This document shows, in pieces, positions 24,587 to 33,177 of a stretch of DNA of 64,000 nucleotides (within the stretch, counting starts at the first letter, position 1; every line of letters begins with the position of its first letter). A program made the translations under genes and the position numbers. The DNA is taken from the NCBI GenBank assembly GCA_031261425.1, contig JAISJR010000013.1, forward strand, positions 52,805 to 116,804, read 5' to 3'. A model generated the notes under the pieces. That model saw only the letters and a program-made list of their open reading frames with translations, was not told the DNA's origin and made no database searches. The stretch is from Planctomycetota bacterium (lineage in GTDB: Bacteria > Planctomycetota > SZUA-567).

Positions 24587-26206
24587 ATGACCGCGAAACA
24601 ACTCAAATTCTCGACCGACGCGCTGAACAGCGCTCGCGACGGCGTCGTTAAACTCGCTCGCGCCGTCAAAGCCACGCTCGGACCGCGCGGACGCAACGCC
24701 GTCCTCGACAAATCGTGGGGAACGCCCACCGTGACCAAAGACGGCGTTACCGTCGCCGAAGACATCGTCATTCACGACAAATACCAGAACATCGGCGCGC
24801 AACTCGTCAAAGAAGCCGCGAAAAAAACTTCCGACCAAGCGGGCGACGGCACCACCACCGCCACCGTCCTCGCCGAAGCGATTTTCCTTGAAGGGCTGAA
24901 AAACGTCGTCGCCGGCGCCAACCCGATGGAACTCAAAATCGGCATCGACCGCGCCGTCAAAGTCGTCGCCGAAGAAATCGAAAAAATGAGCACGCCGGTC
25001 AAAGGCAAAAAGGACTTGCTCCGCGCCGTCGCCACCATTTCCGGCAACAACGACCCGGAAATCGGCAAGACGCTCGCCGAAGCGATGGAAAAAGTCGGCG
25101 CCGACGGCGTCATCACCATCGAAGAAAGCAAGTCGTTCGACACCCATATTAAGGTCGTCGAAGGGATGCAGTTCGACCGCGGCTATCTTTCGCCGCATTT
25201 CTGCAACAATCAGGAAAAACTCGAAGCGGTGTTGGAAAAATGCCACATTTTGCTTTACGAGAAAAAAATCTCGAACGCCAAAGATATGGTGCCGTTGCTC
25301 GAAGAAATCAGCAAAGCCGGCGCGCCGCTACTCATCGTCGCCGAAGACGTCGATAGCGAGGCGCTCGCGACGCTCGTCGTCAATAAAATGCGCGGCGTGA
25401 TTAACGTCTGCGCGGTGAAAGCGCCCGGCTTCGGCGACCGTCGCAAAGCGATGTTGCAAGACCTCGCCGTGCTGACCGGCGGCAAGGCGATTATGGAAGA
25501 CACCGGCACGCCGCTCGACAAAGTGAAATTGTCCGACCTCGGTTTCGCCAAAAAAGTTACGATTGACGCCGACAACACGACCGTCGTCGAAGGCAAGGGC
25601 AAAAAAGCCGAAGTCGAAGCGCGGTGCGACATCATTCGCGCCGAAATCGCCAAATCGACCTCCGATTACGACAAAGAAAAATTGCAGGAGCGTCTCGCGA
25701 AACTGACCGGCGGCGTGGCGCAAATCAACGTCGGCGCGGCGACGGAAAGTTCGCTCAAGGAGAAAAAGGACTTATACGACGACGCTCTGCACGCGACGCG
25801 CGCGGCGGTGGAAAGCGGCATCGTTCCCGGCGGCGGCGTGGCTTACATTCGCGCCGGCGCGGCGTTAAGCGCGTTGAAACTGAAAGGCGACGCGGCGACC
25901 GGCGTGGAAATTGTCCGGCGGGCGATTGAAGCGCCGTTGCGGCAAATCGCCGAAAACGCCGGCGTGGACGGGGCGGTGGTCGTGCGCAAAGTCAAGGCGG
26001 CGAAAGGCAGTAGCGGCTACAACGCGCTGACCGACGAGTATGTCGATATGGTCAAAGGCGGCGTGATTGACCCGGCGAAAGTCGAAATCTCCGCGCTCCG
26101 CAACGCCGCGTCGGTGGCAAGTTTATTGCTGACCACCGATTGCGTCATCGTCGAAGCGCCGAAAGACGACGAGCCGGCGGCGCCGATGCCGGAAGAGGAT
26201 TATTAA
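24587..26206 (+). CDS. groEL: 60-kDa chaperonin GroEL, copy 1
   Basis: ATP-dependent folding chamber subunit, 539 residues. The ATG at 24587 follows CAGGAGGAATATCA; an in-frame ATG 10 codons upstream has no such site. Conserved blocks: [49 protein letters not shown] (phosphate binding), [37 protein letters not shown] and the lid-side [15 protein letters not shown]. The C-terminus ends EEDY and lacks the GGM repeats of housekeeping GroEL. First gene of groEL-groES-groEL. It is clearly diverged from copy 2 (for example [12 protein letters not shown] against [12 protein letters not shown]), so the two rings may serve different clients. Confidence 0.97.
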   Translation: MTAKQLKFSTDALNSARDGVVKLARAVKATLGPRGRNAVLDKSWGTPTVTKDGVTVAEDIVIHDKYQNIGAQLVKEAAKKTSDQAGDGTTTATVLAEAIFLEGLKNVVAGANPMELKIGIDRAVKVVAEEIEKMSTPVKGKKDLLRAVATISGNNDPEIGKTLAEAMEKVGADGVITIEESKSFDTHIKVVEGMQFDRGYLSPHFCNNQEKLEAVLEKCHILLYEKKISNAKDMVPLLEEISKAGAPLLIVAEDVDSEALATLVVNKMRGVINVCAVKAPGFGDRRKAMLQDLAVLTGGKAIMEDTGTPLDKVKLSDLGFAKKVTIDADNTTVVEGKGKKAEVEARCDIIRAEIAKSTSDYDKEKLQERLAKLTGGVAQINVGAATESSLKEKKDLYDDALHATRAAVESGIVPGGGVAYIRAGAALSALKLKGDAATGVEIVRRAIEAPLRQIAENAGVDGAVVVRKVKAAKGSSGYNALTDEYVDMVKGGVIDPAKVEISALRNAASVASLLLTTDCVIVEAPKDDEPAAPMPEEDY

Positions 26207-26285
26207 ACCGCAATTTAAAAATTGCGCAATTGCGTTTTTCCCAACTTTCAAATTAAAAAATAAACCAAACAAAGGAGACCAACCA

Positions 26286-26579
26286 ATGAGTAGCGTCAAA
26301 CTTCGTCCGTTGGACGACCGGATTGTGGTCAAGCGCGTGGAAGCCGAAATCAAAACCAAAGGCGGCATTTTCCTGCCGGACACCGCCAAAGAAAAGCCGC
26401 AACAAGGCAAAATTATCGCCGTCGGCGCGGGGAAATTGCTCGACAACGGCGAGCGCGCCAAGCCCGAGGTCGCGGTCAACGACACCGTGCTGTTCGGCAA
26501 GTATTCCGGCACCGAAGTCAAGGTTGACGGCGAGGAATATATTATTATGCGCGAAAGCGATATTTTGGCGAAAGTGTAG
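26286..26579 (+). CDS. groES: 10-kDa co-chaperonin GroES
   Basis: Heptameric lid of the GroEL chamber. The 97 residues include [20 protein letters not shown], the mobile-loop area [15 protein letters not shown], the roof EGKI-type strand as [11 protein letters not shown], and [18 protein letters not shown] with the end MRESDILA. Only one groES is present and it lies between two groEL genes (79 bp after copy 1, 96 bp before copy 2), so it must serve both. The ATG at 26286 follows AAAGGAG. Confidence 0.97.
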   Translation: MSSVKLRPLDDRIVVKRVEAEIKTKGGIFLPDTAKEKPQQGKIIAVGAGKLLDNGERAKPEVAVNDTVLFGKYSGTEVKVDGEEYIIMRESDILAKV

Positions 26580-26650
26580 CGGTCAGCGGGCAGTTGGCAG
26601 TGGTCGGAAAAACTACTGCTCACTGTCCACTGCTCACAGCCCACTCGTTT
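26580..26650. repeat. Heptad arms without core, GTGGACA type
   Basis: GGTCAGCGGGCAGTTGGCAG on the left and CTGCTCACTGTCCACTGCTC on the right face each other across a few bases. The shared core is missing. It lies inside the groES-groEL2 gap. Confidence 0.55.
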
Positions 26651-26675
26651 TCCGCACTAACCACAGGAGAAAAAA

Positions 26676-28298
26676 ATGTCAGCAAAACAAATGATGTTCA
26701 ACCACGACGCGCGCCAAAAAATTCTCGCGGGCGTCAATAAACTGGCGCGCGCCGTCAAATCGACGATGGGTCCCACCGGTCATAACGTCGTCTATCAAAA
26801 GGGCTTCGGCGGACCGGGAGTTACCAAAGACGGCGTTACCGTCGCCAAAGAAATCACGCTCGACGACAAGTTTGAGAATATGGGCGCGCAGATGTTGCGC
26901 GAAGTCGCCAGCAAGACCTCCGACATCGCCGGCGACGGCACGACCACCGCGACCGTCTTGGCGGAAGCGATTTATTCGGCGGGCTTGAAAGTCGTCGCCG
27001 CCGGCGCCGACCCGATGGCGGTGCGGCGCGGCGTGGACGCGGCGGTTTCGGCGGCGGTCGAACATATCGCCAAAATCAGCAAAAAATGTAACCGTAAAGA
27101 AGACATCGCTAGCGTCGCGACCATCTCGGCGAACAACGACGCCGTCATCGGCAAAATCATCGCCGACGCGATGGAAAAAGTCGGCGCCGACGGCGTCATT
27201 CAAGTCGAAGAAGGCAAAACCGCCGAGACGCAAGTTGACCTCGTGGACGGGATGCAATTCGACAAGGGTTATCAAAGCCCGTATTTTGTTACGAATCCGG
27301 CGAAAATGACCTGCGAAATCGCCAACGCCTACATTCTCGTTTATGAAAAGAAAATCGGCAACTTGCGCGAATTTTTGCCGCTGTTGGAAAAGGTCGCCAT
27401 CGCGCGCAAACCGTTGTTGATTATCTCGGAAGAGGTCGAGAACGAGGTTTTGGCGGCGCTCGTGTTGAACAAACTCGGCGGACAATTAAACGTCTGCGCG
27501 GTGAAAGCGCCCGGTTTCGGCGACCGCCGCAAAGCGATGTTGGAAGACATCGCGATTTTGACCGGCGGCAAGGCGATTACCGAAGAACTCGGCATTAAGT
27601 TGGAAAGCGTCGAATTGACCGACCTCGGCGTGGCGGAAAAAATCATCGTGGAAAAAGAGAACACGACGATTGTGCAGGACGCGGCGAAAAAGGGCGAAGT
27701 GCAAAAACGCATCGCGCAAATCAAGGCGCGGATTGAGACGACGACTTCGACTTACGACAAGGAAAAATTGCAGGAACGCTTGGCGAAGTTGTCGGGCGGC
27801 GTGGCGATTATCCGCGTCGGCGCGCAGACCGAAGAAGAAATGAAAGAGAAAAAAGCGCGGGTGGAAGACGCGTTGCACGCTTCACGGGCGGCGGCGGAAG
27901 AGGGCATTGTCGCCGGCGGCGGAACGGCGTTGCTGAAAGCGAAAAAAGTGATTGAAGCGGTGCGAAGCAAAGTCGCGGGCGACGAAAAATTGGGCGTGGA
28001 TATCGTGCTGAAAGCGACGCGCTCGCCCATCGTAACGATTGCGGAAAACAGCGGTTTGGACGGGTCGGTGGTGGCGGCGGAAGTCGAAGAAAACGGCGAC
28101 GATAATTTCGGTTTCAACGCGCTGACCGGCGAATACGGCGACTTGATTAAACAAGGCGTCATCGACCCGGCGAAAGTAACCCGCTCGGCGTTGCAAAACG
28201 CGGCGTCGGTGGCGACGCTCCTGTTGACGGTCGAAACGATGGTTACCGACTACCCCGAAGGCAAAGACAAAGAACCGGTGTTGGGGGCGGTGAGTTAA
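26676..28298 (+). CDS. groEL: 60-kDa chaperonin GroEL, copy 2
   Basis: 540 residues. Blocks: [98 protein letters not shown] and [15 protein letters not shown]. The ATP site and equatorial residues are retained. The C-terminus (PVLGAVS) has no GGM tail, as in copy 1. ATG at 26676 after ACAGGAGAAAAAA. Its N-terminus is closest in style to the groEL variants of Planctomycetes. Followed directly by a strong hairpin at 28317-28356 that should end the operon. Confidence 0.97.
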   Translation: MSAKQMMFNHDARQKILAGVNKLARAVKSTMGPTGHNVVYQKGFGGPGVTKDGVTVAKEITLDDKFENMGAQMLREVASKTSDIAGDGTTTATVLAEAIYSAGLKVVAAGADPMAVRRGVDAAVSAAVEHIAKISKKCNRKEDIASVATISANNDAVIGKIIADAMEKVGADGVIQVEEGKTAETQVDLVDGMQFDKGYQSPYFVTNPAKMTCEIANAYILVYEKKIGNLREFLPLLEKVAIARKPLLIISEEVENEVLAALVLNKLGGQLNVCAVKAPGFGDRRKAMLEDIAILTGGKAITEELGIKLESVELTDLGVAEKIIVEKENTTIVQDAAKKGEVQKRIAQIKARIETTTSTYDKEKLQERLAKLSGGVAIIRVGAQTEEEMKEKKARVEDALHASRAAAEEGIVAGGGTALLKAKKVIEAVRSKVAGDEKLGVDIVLKATRSPIVTIAENSGLDGSVVAAEVEENGDDNFGFNALTGEYGDLIKQGVIDPAKVTRSALQNAASVATLLLTVETMVTDYPEGKDKEPVLGAVS

Positions 28299-28316
28299 GC
28301 CGATTACGAAATTACG

Positions 28317-28356
28317 AATGAACCAGGGCGAGCCGGTTGGTTCGCCCTGGTTCATT
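28317..28356 (+). terminator. Hairpin terminator of the groEL-groES-groEL operon
   Basis: Perfect 15-bp stem AATGAACCAGGGCGA/TCGCCCTGGTTCATT with a 10-nt loop, 18 bp after the groEL2 stop. It is followed by only a short T-run. Confidence 0.75.
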
Positions 28357-28476
28357 TTCGCGTCCGCGACAATTGTTTCCGCAAAAATCATTCTTAAAAT
28401 CTGTTTTTTTGCGCCGCCTACGCGAAAATTACGCCTGCGCCGTAACCATTTTCAACTCTCAACTCCGGACAAAACA

Positions 28477-28974
28477 ATGCGTTATTTCTGGTTAATCGCG
28501 GCGCTGACGGCGGCGCTCGACTTGGGGAGCAAACACGCGGTTTTCGCGTGGCTCGCGACGCGCGGCGTTTTCGACCTTATTCCCGACTATTTAAGTTTTA
28601 CGCGACATATCAACGAGGGCGCGTTGTGGGGCTTGGGTAGCGGCGCGCCGCTCGCGCTGTTGCTGTTGACGGCGGCGATGATGGCGGTGGTGACGTGGCT
28701 GGCGTGGTCGCATCGCCGCAAACACGCGCCGCTGTGGGCGCTCGGTTTGATTTTGGGCGGCGCGGTCGGCAATTTTTACGACCGCGGGTTCACGACGGCG
28801 GAACTGTATTGCGAAAGGTTGAGCGGCGTGCGCGATTTTATCTGGATGCGCGTGCCGGACGTGTATAGTTGGCCCGTTTATAATTTGGCGGACGTGGCGA
28901 TTGTCGTCGGCGTGGCGCGGTTCGCGCTATGGAGTTTCCGCGCTTCGCCGCCGGCGGCGGCGGCACACTCTTGA
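28477..28974 (+). CDS. lspA: Lipoprotein signal peptidase (signal peptidase II)
   Basis: Aspartyl membrane protease that removes the signal peptide of prolipoproteins. The 165 residues from ATG 28477 carry four membrane segments. Motifs: ALDLGSKHAVFAWL, RHINEGALWGLGSG, LGLILGGAVGNFYDRGF (first catalytic Asp), GVRDFIWMR and PVYNLADVAIVVGV (second catalytic Asp). Slight departures from the norm are FYDR for LIDR and YNLAD for FNLAD. A longer upstream frame exists, but it crosses the terminator and is not used. Start site support is modest. Confidence 0.93.
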   Translation: MRYFWLIAALTAALDLGSKHAVFAWLATRGVFDLIPDYLSFTRHINEGALWGLGSGAPLALLLLTAAMMAVVTWLAWSHRRKHAPLWALGLILGGAVGNFYDRGFTTAELYCERLSGVRDFIWMRVPDVYSWPVYNLADVAIVVGVARFALWSFRASPPAAAAHS

Positions 28975-29022
28975 CTTTGACTTGACTTTGCCGCGCTTCG
29001 CCGTAGGATTTATCTTCGTTTT

Positions 29023-29098
29023 GCCGAGGTAGCTCAGTTGGTAGAGCACTGCCCTGAAAAGGCAGGTGTCCCCGGTCCGAGTCCGGGCTTCGGCACCA
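29023..29098 (+). tRNA. tRNA-Phe (GAA), CCA encoded
   Basis: Acceptor GCCGAGG pairs with CTTCGGC, D-arm AGCTCAGTTGGTAGAGC, anticodon loop CTGAAAA (anticodon GAA), T-loop GGTCCGAGTCC, then A-CCA. All 76 positions fold as a standard cloverleaf. Confidence 0.97.
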
Positions 29099-29105
29099 AA
29101 ATTTT

Positions 29106-29145
29106 GCCCTGAAAATCCCGGTGATTTTCAGGGCGTTTTCATTTT
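29106..29145 (+). terminator. Intrinsic terminator of tRNA-Phe
   Basis: Stem GCCCTGAAAATC/GATTTTCAGGGC with a 5-nt loop, then GTTTTCATTTT, starting 8 nt after the tRNA. Confidence 0.88.
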
Positions 29146-29258
29146 AGAGTTTAGAGTTTAGAGTTAAGAGTTGAGAGTTTAGCAGTGGAGTTATTTTTCA
29201 AAATGCGCGAAGCGCAACCTCCGCTCAACTCTAAACTCTCAACTCTAAACTTTCCCAC
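29146..29258. repeat. Heptad-repeat element, AGTTGAG type
   Basis: AGAGTTTAGAGTTTAGAG left arm, core GTGGAGTTATTTTTCAAAAT with GCGCGAAGCGCAACC, right arm CTCAACTCTAAACTCTCAAC. It occupies the whole leader of bioB up to the ribosome-binding site. Confidence 0.7.
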
Positions 29259-29272
29259 CCGAAAGGTCGGCG

Positions 29273-30238
29273 ATGACGATTGACGAACTCAAACGGCGCG
29301 TGTTGGACGGCGGCGCCATCACGGTTGCCGAGGCGCTTTTTCTCGGCGAACAGCCGGACAAAGAAGCGCTTTACGCCGCGTCCGGCGAAGTTACCCGCGC
29401 CCGCGCGCCGCGCGGCTACAACTTGTGTTGCATCCAAAACGCCAAGTCCGGCAAATGCGCGGGCGACTGCAAATGGTGCGCGCAATCGGCGCATCACGAC
29501 TGCGCCATCGACAAATACGATTTGGTTGACTTGGACGCCGCGCTGAAAAATCTGCAATACGCCCAAAGCAAAAAAATCCATCGCTTCTCGCTCGTTACCA
29601 GCGGCGAGAAATTGAGCGACGCCGACTTCGCGAAAGTCCTCGCCATTTACCGCCAACTAAACGCCCAAAAAGGCGAGTGCGAATTGTGCGCGTCGCTCGG
29701 ACTGTTGTCGGAAGAGCAATTGCGGCAACTCAAAGAGGCGGGGATGAAAAATTATCACTGCAACCTCGAAACCGCGCCGTCGTTTTTTTCGCAGGTCTGC
29801 ACCACGCACACGATTGAAGACAAAAAACGCACGCTTCGCGCCGCGCTAAAAGTCGGCTTGCGCCTGTGTTGCGGCGGCATTATCGGCTTGGGCGAGACCT
29901 TCGCGCAACGGGTCGAACTCGCGTTCGCGTTAGTCGAATTTCAACCCCACTCCCTGCCGCTGAACGTGCTTGACCCGATTAAAGGCACGGCGTTAGAAAG
30001 TCAGCCGCCGTTGACGGAAGAAGAAATTTTAACGGCGGTGGCGATTTTTCGTTTAGTCCATCCGACGGCGCAGATTCGTTTCGCCGGCGGGCGCGGCAAA
30101 TTTTCGCCGGAACTGCAACAACGGGCGCTCGCGGCGGGCGTCAACGCGGCGGTAACCGAAGGTCTGCTGACGACGCGCCTGAACACCACCGCCGCCGATG
30201 ACCACGAAATGTTTGCGGCGCGGTATCAAACCAATTAA
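29273..30238 (+). CDS. bioB: Biotin synthase BioB
   Basis: Radical-SAM enzyme that inserts sulfur into dethiobiotin. The 321 residues hold the 4Fe-4S motif CAGDCKWCAQS. The remaining Fe-S ligands and partner residues appear in FSLVTSGEKL, CELCASLGLLSEEQL, the NLET block YHCNLETAPSFF (usual NHNLDT), LRLCCGGIIGLGE and the late Arg in AQIRFAGGRGKF. Start ATG at 29273 after GAAAGG. The remaining biotin genes (bioA, D, F) are not in the window. Two departures, YHCNLET for NHNLDT and an extra Cys in LRLCCGG, are worth noting. A biotin-synthase-like paralogue is possible but less likely. Confidence 0.9.
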   Translation: MTIDELKRRVLDGGAITVAEALFLGEQPDKEALYAASGEVTRARAPRGYNLCCIQNAKSGKCAGDCKWCAQSAHHDCAIDKYDLVDLDAALKNLQYAQSKKIHRFSLVTSGEKLSDADFAKVLAIYRQLNAQKGECELCASLGLLSEEQLRQLKEAGMKNYHCNLETAPSFFSQVCTTHTIEDKKRTLRAALKVGLRLCCGGIIGLGETFAQRVELAFALVEFQPHSLPLNVLDPIKGTALESQPPLTEEEILTAVAIFRLVHPTAQIRFAGGRGKFSPELQQRALAAGVNAAVTEGLLTTRLNTTAADDHEMFAARYQTN

Positions 30239-30296
30239 CAATTAACAATTAAAAATGGCGAATGGCGAATAAACCTGTTTGATAATTTCCGATTTT

Positions 30297-30422
30297 ATTC
30301 CCCTCTACGGAGGGGTGGCAACCGCGACGCGCTATCAGCGGTTGACGGGGTGGTTGCCGAAACAGGGGCGATGCAAGCAACCACCAGAGCATTTCGCCTG
30401 CCACCCCTCCGTAGAGGGGAAT
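30297..30422. repeat. MITE-like element with 24-bp perfect terminal inverted repeats
   Basis: Left arm 30297-30320 (ATTCCCCTCTACGGAGGG...) and right arm 30399-30422 are exact complements over 24 bp, and each arm is itself a small hairpin (CCCTCtacGGAGGG type). The 78-bp centre codes for nothing. It lies in the 260-bp gap upstream of thrS. GGGGTGGCAACCGCG superficially resembles a T-box, but see the rejected list. After it, a short fragment of the chained-hairpin family (GCCGCGCTTTCAGCGCGG) runs to 30470. Confidence 0.75.
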
Positions 30423-30498
30423 TAAATATGCCGCGCTTTCAGCGCGGTTAGCAGAATAATTCATCAAAACATTTCCTTGTCTCGTTGAAGGATATTTT

Positions 30499-32430
30499 AT
30501 GCCCAAAATCACGCTCCCCGACAACTCGGTGTTGGATTTTTCGACGCCGGTTCTCGGCAAAGAAATCGCCGAAAGAATCGGCGCCGGTCTCGCCAAAGCC
30601 GCGCTCGCCATCAGCGTCAATGGCGAATTGCGCGACCTGACGGCGGTCGTCAACGCCGATGCGACCGTCGCCGTGATTACGCCGTCGTCGCCGGAAGCGT
30701 TGGCGCTTCTGCGCCATTCCGCGTCGCACGTGTTGGCGGAAGCCGTCGCGCGGCTTTTCCCCGGCACGAAATTCGCCTACGGTCCCGCCGTGGACGACGG
30801 TTTTTATTACGACATCGACCCCGCGACGCCGCTGACCGCCGACGATTTGCCGCGCCTCGAAAAAGAAATGGCGAAAATCGTCAAAGAAAACACGCCCTTC
30901 GTCCGCCGCGAATTGACCCGCGCCGAAGCGCTCGCCCAATACGCCGGCGACGAATACAAAACCGACAACATCAACCGCGCCAAGGGCGATGTGCTTTCGT
31001 TTTACGAGCAGGGCGCGTTCAGCGATTTGTGCCGCGGACCGCACGTGCCGTCCGCCGGTAAAATCGGGCATTTCAAAGTGCTGTCGCTCGCCGGCGCGTA
31101 TTGGCACGGCGACAATTCGCAAAAACAATTGACCCGCGTTTACGGCACGACGTTCGCGACCAAAGAGGAATTGGAAAAATATCTGCGTCAAATCGAGGAA
31201 GCGAAAAAGCGCGACCACCGCGTTCTCGGCAAGCAACTCGGTCTTTACGAATTTCACGCCGAAGCCCCCGGTATGGCGTTTTGGCGGCACAACGGCGTGG
31301 TTTTGCGCAACACGTTTATCAATTTTTTGCGCGAACTTTGTTACGCGCACGACTACGAAGAATTTTTGACGCCGCAAATTCTCAACCGCGAGTTGTGGGA
31401 AATTTCCGGGCATTGGGAAAATTACGCCGACAAAATGTATGTAACGACGAAGGACGGGCGCGATTTCGGCGTGAAGCCGATGAACTGCCCCGGCGCGGTG
31501 TTGCTCTATAAAGCCGGACTTTACAGCCACAACGATTTGCCGCTCCGCTGGGCGGAATTTGGACACGTGCATCGCTACGAGGGAAGCGGCGAAATTCACG
31601 GACTGATTCGCGTGCGCGGCTTCACGCAGGACGACGCGCATATTTTTTGCGCGCCGGCGCAACTCGAAGACGAAATCGCGCACTGCATCGAATTTATTTT
31701 CAAGGTCTATACCGCAACGTTGGGAATGAAATTCGACCATATCGAACTTTCGACCCGTCCGCCGAAATCGGTCGGCACCGACGAGATGTGGGCGAACGCC
31801 GAAGCCGCGCTCGAAAACGCGCTGAAAAAATTAAATATCGCGTTCAAGTTAAATCCGGGCGACGGCGCGTTTTACGGACCGAAAATTGATTTTCACGTCG
31901 CCGACGCGATTGGGCGGACGTGGCAAATGGGAACTATCCAAGTCGATTTCTCGATGCCGGAGCGCTTCGATTTGCATTACGTTGACGAGAACTCGCAACG
32001 GCAACGACCGGTGATGATTCACCGCGCGATTTCCGGCTCGATTGAAAGATTCTTGGGCGTGTTGACCGAGCATTTCGCCGGCGATTTTCCGCTGTGGCTC
32101 GCGCCGGAACAGGCGCGGATTTTGCCGATTAGCGACGCGGTTTTGCCGTATGCGCGCGAGGTGAAAAAGCAACTCGCGGCGGCGGGTTTGCGCGTAACCG
32201 TTGACGGCAAAAACGAAAAAATCGGCGCGAAAATCCGGCGCGGCGAATTGGCGAAAACGCCGTATTTAATCGTCATCGGCGCGAAAGAAGCGGAAGCGCA
32301 AACCGTCGCGGCGCGCCGCCGCGTCCTCGGCGATTTGGGCGAAATGACGGTCGCGGCGCTGACGGCGCGGCTGACCGAAGAAGCGAAAACCCGCGCGTTG
32401 CCGCCGAGCGGCGAAGTTAAGAACAATTAA
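30499..32430 (+). CDS. thrS: Threonyl-tRNA synthetase
   Basis: Class II synthetase, 643 residues. N-terminal TGS domain (about 1-62, ITLPDNSVLDFSTPV). Editing domain with HSASHVLAEAVARLFPG and the later CRGPHVPSAGKIGHF. Catalytic core: motif region WRHNGVVLRNTFINFLRE, zinc ligands in VKPMNCPGAVLLYK, DDAHIFCAP and MIHRAISGSIERF. The C-terminal anticodon-binding domain begins at LWLAPEQARILPI. ATG at 30499 follows GAAGGA. The last codons (EVKNN) run into a heptad element. A tRNA-Thr gene lies 530 bp downstream, a tidy but probably incidental pairing. Confidence 0.98.
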   Translation: MPKITLPDNSVLDFSTPVLGKEIAERIGAGLAKAALAISVNGELRDLTAVVNADATVAVITPSSPEALALLRHSASHVLAEAVARLFPGTKFAYGPAVDDGFYYDIDPATPLTADDLPRLEKEMAKIVKENTPFVRRELTRAEALAQYAGDEYKTDNINRAKGDVLSFYEQGAFSDLCRGPHVPSAGKIGHFKVLSLAGAYWHGDNSQKQLTRVYGTTFATKEELEKYLRQIEEAKKRDHRVLGKQLGLYEFHAEAPGMAFWRHNGVVLRNTFINFLRELCYAHDYEEFLTPQILNRELWEISGHWENYADKMYVTTKDGRDFGVKPMNCPGAVLLYKAGLYSHNDLPLRWAEFGHVHRYEGSGEIHGLIRVRGFTQDDAHIFCAPAQLEDEIAHCIEFIFKVYTATLGMKFDHIELSTRPPKSVGTDEMWANAEAALENALKKLNIAFKLNPGDGAFYGPKIDFHVADAIGRTWQMGTIQVDFSMPERFDLHYVDENSQRQRPVMIHRAISGSIERFLGVLTEHFAGDFPLWLAPEQARILPISDAVLPYAREVKKQLAAAGLRVTVDGKNEKIGAKIRRGELAKTPYLIVIGAKEAEAQTVAARRRVLGDLGEMTVAALTARLTEEAKTRALPPSGEVKNN

Positions 32431-32530
32431 AAATTAAAAATTAAGAATTAAAAATTATGGAGTTTGATTCTAAAAATCGCTTCGCGAAATTTTAATAATC
32501 ACTCCGCCATTTTTAATTTGTCATAATTCG
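32425..32530. repeat. Heptad-repeat element, TTAAAAA type, overlapping the thrS stop
   Basis: AATTAAAAATTAAAAATT arm begins at the thrS stop codon. Core ATGGAGTTTGATTCTAAAA with CGCTTCGCG, right arm short (CCGCCATTTTTAATTTG). Confidence 0.65.
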
Positions 32531-32548
32531 CTTGGTCTAAAAACTGCG

Positions 32549-32821
32549 TTACTTTCTCTTCATCATTTTGCCGACGATTTTGGCGGCGCCGCGCGGGTCG
32601 GCTTCGACGATTTTAGCAATTTGTCGGCGGTGGTCGCGGGCGGCGGCGTGGACTTCCTTGAATTTATCCAGAGCGGCGTTGCGCCGTGCGTCATAAACGC
32701 GGTCGGTGGCGTTGTATTCGGGCGCCGCGTCCGGCTTGCGGCAGAGCGCGGCGACGAAGCGGTAGAAAATCCACCCGACCGCCACGACGCACAAAAAAAC
32801 AACCAGCCAACCGATAGACAT
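32549..32821 (-). CDS. Small single-pass membrane protein, 90 aa
   Basis: No family recognised. N-terminal membrane helix (IGWLVVFLCVVAVGWIFYRF) then a charged helical domain (RRNAALDKFKEVHAAARDHR) ending in KMMKRK. The N-terminus would be short and the bulk cytosolic. The ATG at 32821 is used; upstream is gene-free, with a degraded heptad element (32846-32960) and tRNA-Thr on the other strand. Possibly a regulatory subunit of a membrane complex, but without evidence. Confidence 0.6.
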   Translation of the reverse strand: MSIGWLVVFLCVVAVGWIFYRFVAALCRKPDAAPEYNATDRVYDARRNAALDKFKEVHAAARDHRRQIAKIVEADPRGAAKIVGKMMKRK

Positions 32822-32962
32822 AATTTACCGTCGTTGTCGCTAAAAAGAATTACAAATATGAAACTCCGCTCGGCGCAACCGCTTTGGCGCAATTGTAATT
32901 TTTAATTGGGAAAGCACACTAACTTTCACCACGGTTTTGTAATTCGTAATTTGTAATTCCCC

Positions 32963-33038
32963 GCCGTCTTGGCTCAGTTGGCAGAGCAGCGGTTTTGTAA
33001 ACCGCAGGTCGCCGGTTCAAATCCGGCAGACGGCTCCA
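32963..33038 (+). tRNA. tRNA-Thr (TGT), CCA encoded
   Basis: Acceptor GCCGTCT pairs with AGACGGC, D-arm GGCTCAGTTGGCAGAGC, anticodon stem GCGGT/ACCGC with loop TTTGTAA (anticodon TGT), T-arm GCCGGTTCAAATCCGGC, discriminator T then CCA. Confidence 0.96.
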
Positions 33039-33102
33039 ATATTGATACCCGCCGTCGTTCCGGCGGTAGCGCCGGCGATGAAAAATCAAGTAACTTTTTT
33101 GC

Positions 33103-33125
33103 CGGCGCCGCCGTCAGGCGCGAAT
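33103..33125. repeat. 23-bp inverted copy of the sequence at 21166-21188
   Basis: Exact match on the opposite strand, 53 bp before the GTG of the second Rpn-type gene and 65 bp after tRNA-Thr. The region 33039-33177 codes for nothing else. Confidence 0.45.
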
Positions 33126-33177
33126 ACGGATAATGACGTAGTAACGTCGTGGCAAAATCGTTGATAAGGGAGCATCC

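Noticed and set aside
29099..29145. Possible small RNA after tRNA-Phe
   Set aside because: The structure is a simple intrinsic terminator with a T-rich end.
30305..30345. T-box riboswitch upstream of thrS
   Set aside because: GGGGTGGCAACCGCG resembles the T-box sequence with an insertion, but no specifier stem or terminator/antiterminator pair is seen, and the sequence is one arm of a 24-bp inverted repeat.
30448..31740. 430-codon minus-strand frame opposite thrS
   Set aside because: Shadow of ThrS caused by GC-rich codon use; no family features.
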